Shown piece after piece: positions 19,063 through 27,367 of a stretch of 64,000 bases of DNA; position 1 is the first letter of the stretch, and each line of letters opens with the position of its first letter. The translations under genes and the position numbers were made by a program. The notes below the pieces were generated by a model. It was not told where the DNA came from. It searched no databases and saw nothing but the letters and a program-made list of their open reading frames with translations. Source of the DNA: DAIDKA01 sp963708865 (GTDB taxonomy: Bacteria; Pseudomonadota; Gammaproteobacteria; Steroidobacterales; Steroidobacteraceae); NCBI GenBank assembly GCA_963708865.1, contig CAVPUC010000006.1, forward strand, positions 130,290 through 194,289, given 5' to 3'.

Positions 19063-20386
19063 ATGACCGCATCAGACTTGCCCGCCAACCCGCCGCTCGC
19101 GCAACCGCCGGAGGCCGACATCCAGTTCGATGTGGGCGCCACGGAGGATTCGCTGCAACGGATGACGGCGCTGTTTGCACGCTATCGGCGATGTCTACCG
19201 GGTGTACGCGCCGGGGCGAAAGTCCCATACCTGGGTCATCAATCATCCCGATGATGTGAAACGGGTGCTGGTGGGCAACCACCGCAACTACACCAAGGGC
19301 ACGGGCCTGGACCGGGTGAAGATCCTGCTGGGCAACGGCATCATGACCAGCGAAGGGGACTTCTGGCGCCGTCAGCGCTACATGATGCAGCCGCTCTTCC
19401 ACCGCCGCGTGGTCACCGAGTTCAGCGAGCTCATCGATGCCGCCAACAGCCGCTTCATCGACAAATGGGCCGCGCAGGCCGCCCGGGGCGAGCTGGTCAA
19501 CCTCACCGACGATATGAGCGAACTCACGCTGGAGATCGTGCTGGGCTCCATCTTCGGCAAGGATCTGCTCACCCTCACCCAGCAGCCCGGCGGCAATCCC
19601 TTTGCCGTGGTCACCAAGGAGACCGCCCGGGATCTGAAATTCGCCTACCAGTTCCGGCTCCTGGGCAAGCAGGTCGCGGCCCTCATGGCCAAGCGCCGCG
19701 CGGCGCCCGCGGAGCATTTCGACTACCTGAGCATGCTCATGAATGCGCGCGACAAGGAGTCCGGCGATGCGATGACGGAGCGCGCGCTCATCGATGAGGT
19801 GATGACGCTGGTCGTCGCGGGCCATGAGACCACCGCCAGCGGCCTGAACTGGGCCTGGTACCTGCTCGCCAAGCACCCGGAAGTCGATGCCCGCCTGCAT
19901 GCGGAGATCAAGGCGGCCCCGGAGCTCGCGGCCCCGGGCCTCGCGCAGATGGAAGAGCTGCCCTATACGCAGAACGTGATCAACGAAGCCCTGCGGCTGT
20001 ATCCGCCCGGGTGGCTGCTGTCCCGGCGCAGCATCGAGGCGGACGTGCTGGGCGGCTTTCAGATCCCGGCGGGCACCGATGTGCTCTTGAGCCCGTACCT
20101 GCTGCACCGGCACCCCCAGTACTGGAAGGAGCCGGACGCCTTTCGCCCCGAGCGCTTCGATGCCGAGCACGAAAGCGAGCGGCCGCGCTTTGCCTATATC
20201 CCGTTTGCGGCCGGCCCGCGGCACTGCATCGGGGAGTCCCTGGCCCTTTACGAAATGCTCATGCATCTGTACAAGGTCGCCCGTCACTACCGGCTTACCC
20301 TGGCCTCGGATGAGCCCATTGAGCTGGAGGCGCAGATCAACCTGCGTACCCGCAAACCCCTGATCATGAGGCTCGAGCGCCGCTGA
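19063..20386 (+). CDS. Cytochrome P450 (frameshifted near N-terminus)
   Basis: Heme monooxygenase. Motifs: I-helix VVAGHETTASGL, ExxR in NEALRLYPPGW, and heme-binding FAAGPRHCIGESLAL with the thiolate Cys. The N-terminus (MTASDLPANPPLAQPPEAD) reads into ALFARY, then a +1 break near 19187 leads to GDVYRVYAPGRKSHTWVINH. About 440 residues after correction. No membrane anchor is visible, so it is probably soluble. The stop shares one base with the start of the acyl-AMP ligase (TGATG), so both are coupled. A fatty acyl substrate is inferred from that partner. Confidence 0.85.
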
Positions 20387-22354
20387 TGCCGAATCCCGCC
20401 ACACTCATCGAACTGATCAGTGCCAACCGCACCGTCGAGCGCCGCATCACCTACCTGGAGGGTGAGCAGAACGAGCGCAGCGTCTCCTTTGGCGAGCTCT
20501 ACACCCGCGCGCTCGGCATCCTGTATCACCTGCAGAAGCTCGGCGCCAGGCGCGGCGATCACCTGATCCTGTTTCTGGGCGACAACGAGCCGTTCATCGA
20601 TGCCTTCTGGGGCGCGGTGCTGGGCGGCATCATCCCCGTGCCGGTGGCGTTGGGGATCAGCGATGAACACCGTCACAAGCTCCTGCGCATTGCGCGCAAG
20701 CTGGGCAATCCGTTCCTGTACACCGACCGGCGCTCACTGGAGCGCATCGGAACGTTTGCGGCCCAGGTGAGCGAAGCGGCGACCTTCGAGAAGCTCAAGT
20801 CACGGGTTTTCCTGGTCGATCAGCTCGATGACATCTCCCGCCCCGGCAAGCCGCATGCGGCCGCCCCGGACGATGTGGCCTTCATCCAGTTCTCCTCCGG
20901 TTCCACCAGCGAGCCCAAGGGCGTGGTCCTGACCCATCGCAACATCCTGGCCAACTGCCGGGGTGTCAGTGAGGTCGCCCGCTTCACCGAGGATGACGTG
21001 AGCATCTCCTGGATGCCGCTGACCCACGACATGGGGCTGATCGGTTTCCATATCTTCATGTTCGCCAACCGCCTCCACCAGCACCTGATGCCGACGGAAC
21101 TGTTCGTGCGCCGGCCGCTGCTGTGGCTGACCTTCGCAAGCCACAAGCGCGCCACCATTCTGTGCTCACCGAATTTCGGCTATCGGCACTACCTGAAAGT
21201 GCTGGGCGATCGACCGGTCGACGCTCTGGATCTGTCCACTGTCCGACTGATCTTCAACGGCGCCGAGCCCATCTCGGTCGAGTTGTGCAAGGAATTCCTG
21301 ACCCGCCTTGAGCCGGCACGGCTCAGGCGTGAGTCGATGTTCCCGGTATATGGCCTGGCAGAAGCTTCCCTGGCCGCGACTTTTCCGGCCCCCGGCGCCC
21401 CCTTGCACACCCTGCAGCTCGATCGTCATCACCTCACGGTCGGGGAGGTAGCCCAGGAGGCACCCGCGGGTTCCAAGAACGCGGTGGATCTCGTGTCGGT
21501 TGGCCGGGCCATTCCCTACTGCAAGGTGCGCATCGCCGCCGATGACGACCGGGATCTGCCTGCCAACACGGTCGGGCACATCCTCATCACGGGCGAGAAT
21601 GTCACCAAGGGATACTTTGATGACCGCATCGGCCAATGCGGCGGCCTTCAGCGCCGATGGCTGGTTGCGCACCGGCGATCTGGGGATCATGCGCGGGGAA
21701 GAGCTCTTCATCACCGGGCGCGCCAAGGAGATCCTGTTCGTCAACGGCCAGAACTACTACCCGCACGACCTGGAGGGCATCGCCCAGAGCGTCGAGGGCC
21801 TGGACCTGGGCAAAGTCGTGGTCGCCGGGGTGCGCCCGGCGGGGGCGCAGACCGATCACCTCATCGTGTTCGTTCTGCACCGCGGCGACATCAAGGATTT
21901 CCTGCCCCTGGCGAATGCCGTCTCCAAGCTCATCAACGAGCATACCGGCCTGGAAGTCGCCGACGTGGTGCCGGTCAAGCGTATCCCCAAGACCACCAGC
22001 GGCAAGATCCAGCGCCACCTGCTCGAGGAAGGCTATGTCAGCGGCGAGTTCGCCGCGGAGCTGGCAGAACTCGCCGCGCTGCGTGCCTCGCTGCGCGGTC
22101 CGGTCTCCGCCTCGCGCACCGACATTGAAGAGAAGCTGCGCAACATCTGCGATGCCGCGCTCGAGGGCAAGAAGCTCGACCTGCACGACAACCTCTTTGA
22201 GGTCGGCGCGAGTTCCCTGAAACTCATCGAGATCCACGAGCAGATCGACCGCGAGTTCCCGGGGCAGATCGATCTCACTGAGTTGTTTGATTTCCCGACC
22301 ATTGCGGAACTGTCGGCGCATCTGGAAGCGAAACTCCAGGGACAATCAGTCTGA
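20386..22354 (+). CDS. Fatty acyl-AMP ligase with C-terminal carrier domain (frameshifted here)
   Basis: Adenylate-forming enzyme: IQFSSGSTSEPKGVVLTHRN (P-loop), SWMPLTHDMGLIGFH, FPVYGLAEASLAATF, GWLRTGDLG, and KTTSGKIQRHLL with the catalytic Lys. The SWMPLxHDMGLIG motif and the FAAL-like layout indicate fatty acyl-AMP ligase rather than acyl-CoA synthetase. Residues after about 575 form a carrier domain with FEVGASSLKLIEIH, whose Ser would carry phosphopantetheine. A +1 break near 21633 (extra C) interrupts the gene. It probably activates a fatty acid and loads it on its own carrier domain for the coupled P450. Confidence 0.85.
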
Positions 22355-22400
22355 GGCGCGCCAGGCTGGGTCAAGACGGCAACGCGCTTCGAGCGTGGCC

Positions 22401-23132
22401 TTAGCCCGTCACGGTCGTGGGCAGCATGGGCGGCGGCAGCGATCGAAACGCCGGACGGCCGAAATAATATCCCTGAAACAGCCGCACGCCGCTGCGCATT
22501 AACCAGCGGCATTCCGCTTCGGTTTCAACGCCCTCCGCGATGATATCGATTCCCAGATCATCGCAGGCCTGGATGACCGCACGAACGATGGCCTGGCGCG
22601 GGCCTTTGCTTTCGATATCTCGCACCAGCTGCATATCGAGTTTGACCAGGTCCGGCTGAAACTCAGCGAGCAGATTGAGGCCGGCATAGCCCGCGCCGAA
22701 ATCGTCAATGGCAAATCGTACGCCTTGCGAGCGGAACACATTCATGCGCTCGCCAAAGCCTGCGGCGTCATGCACCGCCTCGCCTTCCGTGATCTCCAGA
22801 ATCAAATTCCTCAGGGGTACACCCGCCTCCTCGGCCGCTGCCACGGTGGTGTTCAGTGCATCCGGAAGCGTTTCCAATGAACGCGGTAGAAAGTTCAAAG
22901 ACAGGCGCGTGCTCAAACCTAAGGCTGCCGCCAGCTGCAGTGCCCGAATGCGGGCATCCCGATCAAACGCGTGCATCTGCCCTGGCGGGATCCGGCTCAG
23001 GACCTCGCTGGCCGATTGACCGTCGCGCCCCCGCACCAGCGCCTCATACGCATAAACGCTGTGTGCGTCGACATCGACAATCGACTGAAAGGCGAAACTA
23101 AAGTCCGACCCCGACGCCGCGTCGCCCGTCAT
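22401..23132 (-). CDS. EAL domain protein, c-di-GMP phosphodiesterase
   Basis: About 243 residues, essentially one EAL domain: YAYEALVRG (the E of EAL), LSLNFLPRSL, LILEITEGEAV, FAIDDFGAGYAGLNLLAEFQPDLVKLD, IIAEGVETEAE, and GYYFGRP. All metal and catalytic positions look intact. The ATG at 23132 overlaps the stop of the BLUF gene (ATGA), so the two are translated together. BLUF-EAL fusions such as BlrP1 degrade c-di-GMP in light; here the same two domains are separate proteins. Confidence 0.9.
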   Translation of the reverse strand: MTGDAASGSDFSFAFQSIVDVDAHSVYAYEALVRGRDGQSASEVLSRIPPGQMHAFDRDARIRALQLAAALGLSTRLSLNFLPRSLETLPDALNTTVAAAEEAGVPLRNLILEITEGEAVHDAAGFGERMNVFRSQGVRFAIDDFGAGYAGLNLLAEFQPDLVKLDMQLVRDIESKGPRQAIVRAVIQACDDLGIDIIAEGVETEAECRWLMRSGVRLFQGYYFGRPAFRSLPPPMLPTTVTG

Positions 23133-23596
23133 CTGATCTGACTGCGAACGCGGTGCTGCCCGGTCTGCTCGGTATGCCAACGGCCGCGGCTGAAAGCCAT
23201 CAACAGTTTCTTGGCGCGCCCCGCGTTGAGTGCCTCCAGACAGGAGGCTTGAGTGAAGAAGTCGTTCCGGCCCACCAGCTCACCGGCTTCCAACCGGCCG
23301 AGTGTGGCGAACCCCATGGTCCAGTCCCCGAAACTACGAGCCGCGATGGCCTCCCGGATGATCAGGGTGACATGCTTGTGGCGAGGGTCCGCGCATATCG
23401 TCCGGTACAGCGTATCCACCGCTTGCGCAGGTCCCTCAAGCGCCTGAAAGAAACTGCCCTCGATATACAGCAGCATTCCAGTGATGTCGCGCGCAGCGTT
23501 GGCCGCGCGCGTCTTCTCCAGGAGCTGCGGAATTTGGTGCTCCGCAAAGCTATCGGTCGCGGCGCTCGAGTAAATGCAATGGACCAGTCCGTTCAT
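23129..23596 (-). CDS. BLUF-domain blue-light sensor
   Basis: About 155 residues. The BLUF (FAD-binding) core is VHCIYSSAATDSF, with the flavin-near Tyr, then NAARDITGMLLYIEGSFFQA, with the conserved Asn and Gln, and LEGPAQAVDTLYRTI. A C-terminal helical extension follows. ATG 23596 (MNGLVHCIY) is the family-like start. The gene overlaps the EAL gene by 4 bases. It likely gates the phosphodiesterase by direct protein contact. Confidence 0.85.
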   Translation of the reverse strand: MNGLVHCIYSSAATDSFAEHQIPQLLEKTRAANAARDITGMLLYIEGSFFQALEGPAQAVDTLYRTICADPRHKHVTLIIREAIAARSFGDWTMGFATLGRLEAGELVGRNDFFTQASCLEALNAGRAKKLLMAFSRGRWHTEQTGQHRVRSQIR

Positions 23597-23714
23597 GTGC
23601 CACCTTGGGGCGAATGCCGGCAGCGCCGCGCCCATTGTTATATAGGCTTCGGGCGGCGGTCCCTGTCGTGACGGGAATCACGAAATGCAGGTTCGGCCTG
23701 ATCCAGGCTCGCTT

Positions 23715-24434
23715 TCAGGCGTGCATCACGAACCGGCTGGCCTCGAGGGGCTGGTTGACCCGAATGTTTTCGTGGACTTCCTCCGAGAACGATTCATCCT
23801 GCGCCCCAGGATAAGTCCTCAGCTTGCGTATCAGCAGGGTGTCCTTCTCGATCCAGAACCGCCACTCGCCCCCTTTCGGATGCTGAGCGGAAATCAAATG
23901 GCACTCGATGCCATTGAACCGGGTGTCATCCAATGACCGCGCCTCGACCAGCTCCAGAATCGAGAACCCCGAAATGTCGCGCAGCAGGAGCTGACTGATC
24001 GTGTGGGCGGCGCCGGAGGAGATCCCGGTCGCTCGGGCGATGGCCTCGTTCAGATCTTGTGTCGGCTGAGACATCGGCGGCTTGTCGTAGCGCTTGGTCA
24101 CATAGAAAGCTGCCGTTCCATCAAATCCGAGATCAACTTTTGTCACGATGTGGCGCAGCGGCGGATAGGGATGCGGTCTGGAAAAGCTGAATCGAAACAG
24201 CGACGGGCTCTGGTACGCGGTCATGAATGGGGTCTGGTAGGGCGAATCACTGCCGTCGTAACGCGTGACCGTGCCGCTATCCTGGTATGAGTTCAGCGCC
24301 GCGTACGCCTTGACCACGCGTCGCAGCAGCGTCGGCGCATCGGCCGGCGGGAGGGCGGCAGCGGGGTCGGCACCGGTCAACCCACCGGTCGCCAGAACCA
24401 GGGCAGAGGTCAGTATTTCGCGGCGATGAACCAT
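23715..24434 (-). CDS. Secreted protein, DUF2092/LolA-like
   Basis: About 239 residues with an N-terminal export signal (MVHRREILTSALVLATGGL). The middle, LLRRVVKAYAALNSYQDSGT followed by FRFSFSRPHPYPP and later WRFWIEKDTLLIRKL, resembles periplasmic outer-membrane lipoprotein-sorting-type (LolA/LolB fold) proteins that read a substrate-induced shape. Function unknown. The start is chosen at 24434 because the upstream extension is antisense to nothing useful and the signal peptide begins here. Confidence 0.6.
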   Translation of the reverse strand: MVHRREILTSALVLATGGLTGADPAAALPPADAPTLLRRVVKAYAALNSYQDSGTVTRYDGSDSPYQTPFMTAYQSPSLFRFSFSRPHPYPPLRHIVTKVDLGFDGTAAFYVTKRYDKPPMSQPTQDLNEAIARATGISSGAAHTISQLLLRDISGFSILELVEARSLDDTRFNGIECHLISAQHPKGGEWRFWIEKDTLLIRKLRTYPGAQDESFSEEVHENIRVNQPLEASRFVMHA

Positions 24435-24459
24435 TTCATTCACTCCATGAATGGCAGGC

Positions 24460-25372
24460 TCAGGGGTGTGATATCGAGTGTAACTCCGCGATATAGCCGC
24501 CGGGAAATTGCACGAGCGCGGCTTGACGCGAATCATCACTGTACGGGTGGACCAGGATCTTGACCCCTGCCGCCTCTGCCTTGCACAAGGTCTCGGCAAG
24601 ATTCGCGACCTCGTAGCCCATGACTTCATGGCCATAGGGAAACGGCAGATGCCCGTCCGTCACCAGCACGGTGAGCTTGCCGAAATTCGAGTCGATGCGC
24701 ACGCGCCGATACGTTTCGCCCGGCCGTCCGATCTCGATGCCCGGCGCGCGTGCGTCGTTCGAGGCGATCCTGCCATTTGAAAACGCCACGAAATCCTTGA
24801 TGAAAGCCTCGGCACGGTCGGCGGAGACATACACGCGATTCTCCGGAACGCTCAGCAGTGCCGGCGATTTGGGTGCGGTGGTGTGCCAGTAGAGCTGCAT
24901 GCGAACGCCGCCGGGCCATTCGATGATGGCGTCGCGTCCGATCGGATCCGGAAATGCCGCCACCTGGACATCCGCGCCAGCCTGCCGGGCCGCTGCAACG
25001 GCAGCGTCCATGTCCGTCACGAGGTAGCCGGTGCGCTCGAGCCCGAAGGGATAGGGAATGGGTGTCGTGAACCCGAACACCGACAGCAGTCCGACCGGCG
25101 TCGTCACGGCCTGCCAGTTCGTCTGGCTCGCCGTCGGTGTGACCTGCAATACCGACTTCTGGGGACTTCGAGCCACCGAAGGTTGCCAGCACGCTGGCGA
25201 CGAAGCGGTCAAAGGCCTCGGGTGCGACATAGACGTGCGCACTGCTGTATTGCGGCGCCACCGTGATGTCGGCGCGGCTGGCAGGCCCTTGGGCGCCAAC
25301 CGTCTGGCAAAGGCCAAGAAAGCCGCCAAGCAGCGCCACCACGCGTGCGCTAACGGAGGGCATCAGTCGCAT
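24460..25372 (-). CDS. Secreted VOC/glyoxalase-like protein (frameshifted here)
   Basis: Signal peptide MRLMPSVSARVVALLGGFLG ending near GAQG, then two glyoxalase-like repeats. The first has HVYVAPEAFDRFVASVLATFGGSKSP and the second NRVYVSADRAEAFIKDFVAF. Each ends in a LVTD/EVAN region and PGGV or PGGY motifs (IIEWPGGVRMQLYW; LVQFPGGYIAELHS). A +1 break in a CCCC run near 25165 separates the N-terminal part. VOC proteins bind metal and act on varied substrates; the reaction is not inferable. It sits between two other exported proteins on the same strand. Confidence 0.65.
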
Positions 25373-25381
25373 GGCGCGATG

Positions 25382-26419
25382 CTAGCTTCCAGCGCCGCTC
25401 TCCGTCCAGTTGGCCGGGGGATCCGCGACCAGATCCAACGCGACGAACAAGGCGTGATACGTCGCCTGTTCGGTGGGGTAGCGGCTGATCAGCGGTGCAA
25501 GAATTCGCTGCGCCTGCGCGGAGTTGATCTTCGTTGCGTTGCGGGTCATGAGCTCCACCCGATAGCGCAGCGCGCGACGCTCCTCGGCAATCTGCCGGCT
25601 TTCGGCAGACCCGTCCGGCCACAGACGAAGGGCGAGGCTCGTGCCGTAGGCCTCGAACAGACTCGTGTCGGCGTGGCGGAAGGCTGAAGCGATCTGCCGG
25701 CATTGGACCAGCACCTCGGGCTGGGCGATATCCCGTGCCGAGCAGGCCCGGGAGATGGGATCGAAGGCCGGCGAAAACGCGGACTCGATGCCGAGCAGCT
25801 CAATCGTCGCCGATGTCGCATCAAAGCCGGCCTTGCCCGCCGCCGCCTTCGCCAGACGGGAGACGATGCGGTTCCAATACAGCTCGACGCGCGTGGATTG
25901 GGCGAGCCCGTCACGGGCGCGTTTCCAGTTGGGTCCATCATTCGCCAGCTCGGCGCGCACCAGCTGATAGGTCCAGGTGATGCCGTTTTGCGGGTCAAGC
26001 TTCTGCAGATGCGTTTCGATCGGCAGCGCATCACAGCCCGGCGCGCTCTCGCACAGCTGCAACTGCACGAACGCGAGATCGGCGCGATTGGGCGCACCCG
26101 CGACGGCGCGCGCGGCCAGCTCCAGCGACGTCGCGCTTTGGAACCCGGACAAAAGGCCTGCGAACAAGGCCGCGGCGGCGAGGGAATCCGGATCGCCGCG
26201 CGCGATGAGGTCGCCTTGCAGCTGGCGCAGCCGGGCGTCGTGCTGCGCCTGCTTGAGCTTCGCCGCGGCATCGGCTTTTGAATCCTTGTTGAGGTCGGCG
26301 GCCTCCTCGTTCTGCCGGCGCTGCAGCTGGGCGGCGTGCCGTTCCTGGTTCCACTTGGAGAAGGACGCGCAGCCCGATACACACACCACCAGCATGATCG
26401 CGAAAGCCGGAAGCCTCAT
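25382..26419 (-). CDS. Hypothetical lipoprotein
   Basis: 345 residues. The lipobox VCVSGCAS puts the acylated Cys near residue 17 of the chosen start (MRLPAFAIML). A charged coiled-coil-like stretch follows (QERHAAQLQRRQNEEAADLN to RLRQLQGDLI), then a helical, repeat-like body reminiscent of TPR/SEL1 arrangement. No catalytic motif. It lies 10 bases from the VOC gene and just downstream of the LpxL-type gene, so it is probably cotranscribed with them and localised to the outer membrane. Confidence 0.6.
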   Translation of the reverse strand: MRLPAFAIMLVVCVSGCASFSKWNQERHAAQLQRRQNEEAADLNKDSKADAAAKLKQAQHDARLRQLQGDLIARGDPDSLAAAALFAGLLSGFQSATSLELAARAVAGAPNRADLAFVQLQLCESAPGCDALPIETHLQKLDPQNGITWTYQLVRAELANDGPNWKRARDGLAQSTRVELYWNRIVSRLAKAAAGKAGFDATSATIELLGIESAFSPAFDPISRACSARDIAQPEVLVQCRQIASAFRHADTSLFEAYGTSLALRLWPDGSAESRQIAEERRALRYRVELMTRNATKINSAQAQRILAPLISRYPTEQATYHALFVALDLVADPPANWTESGAGS

Positions 26420-26431
26420 ACCCTCCCCCAC

Positions 26432-27334
26432 TCAAACCGCCTTGCCGGCATACAGCGACTTCTTGAGCTTCCAGCGCTTGTGCGACCAGGGCCAATCGGC
26501 CGGCGCGGCCAGGATCTGCTGCTCCACCAGCCGCGCATAGCGCTCAGTCAATGCGCCCGGCGGCAGCCGCTCGCCGGCGAGCGCCAACGGCGTCACCGAG
26601 ACAGTGTAATGCCCGCGACGGGTCCGTCGCAGCCCGACAAAGAACGCCGGAAACTTTGTGACCCGGGTGATCTCCTCAGCCCCCATGAAGAAGGCGGTGT
26701 CGCGGTTCATGAACCGGGTCCAGTGTCGGCGTTCGCTGTCGCGCGGTTCCTGGTCCGCCACCATGGCGATGACGCGCGGGGTACGCCCGCCGCGCAGGAT
26801 ATGCGCGAGCAACTCCTGGGCGGGCACGAGCCGCGCACCGAAGCGGCTGCGCGCCTTGAGCATCTCACGCTGCGCCCAACCGTCCACCAGCGGCTTGTAC
26901 GCCGCCTCCAGGGGATAGCCCAGCTCCAAGGACAAGGCGAGCAGCATCCATTCCCAGTTGCCTTGGTGCGCGGCGACCAGCAGCACCGGTGTGCCGGAGG
27001 CGAGCGCGGCGCGCACGGGCTCAAAGCCCTCCAGCACCACGCGGCCTCGCAACTCCTCGGGCGAAAGGCTCACCGAGCGGACCACTTCCACCAGCACCTG
27101 CGCAAAACCGCGGTAGTAGTCGCGCATCAGGCGCTGCAGCTGCGCCTCGGTCAGATCCGGGAACGAGGCGCGAAGATTCGCCCGCAGCGGACGCTGCTCC
27201 ACCCGCACCACGCGCCACGCCAGCCACGCCAGCACATCGGCAAACGGATTCATCACCCACCACGGCAGTGCGGCCAGCCCCCGCACCCACCAGGCGGGGC
27301 GCGCTTGCGCGTTGACGTCGGCCAATGGGCTCAA
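26432..27334 (-). CDS. LpxL/HtrB-type lipid A acyltransferase
   Basis: About 300 residues. The Hx4E active-site motif is in VAAHQGNWEWM, and the family's RYxR-like region appears at PRVIAMVADQEPR and FMNRDTAFFMGAEEITRVT. The C-terminus PADWPWSHKRWK is typical of late acyltransferases. The N-terminal hydrophobic stretch (VMNPFADVLAWLAWRVV) anchors the inner membrane. It would add a secondary acyl chain to lipid A using acyl-ACP. Its chain and position specificity are unknown, so I do not give a symbol. Confidence 0.8.
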   Translation of the reverse strand: MSPLADVNAQARPAWWVRGLAALPWWVMNPFADVLAWLAWRVVRVEQRPLRANLRASFPDLTEAQLQRLMRDYYRGFAQVLVEVVRSVSLSPEELRGRVVLEGFEPVRAALASGTPVLLVAAHQGNWEWMLLALSLELGYPLEAAYKPLVDGWAQREMLKARSRFGARLVPAQELLAHILRGGRTPRVIAMVADQEPRDSERRHWTRFMNRDTAFFMGAEEITRVTKFPAFFVGLRRTRRGHYTVSVTPLALAGERLPPGALTERYARLVEQQILAAPADWPWSHKRWKLKKSLYAGKAV

Positions 27335-27367
27335 ATCCTGAAGGCCGCCCGAAGGGCAGCGTAGTCC

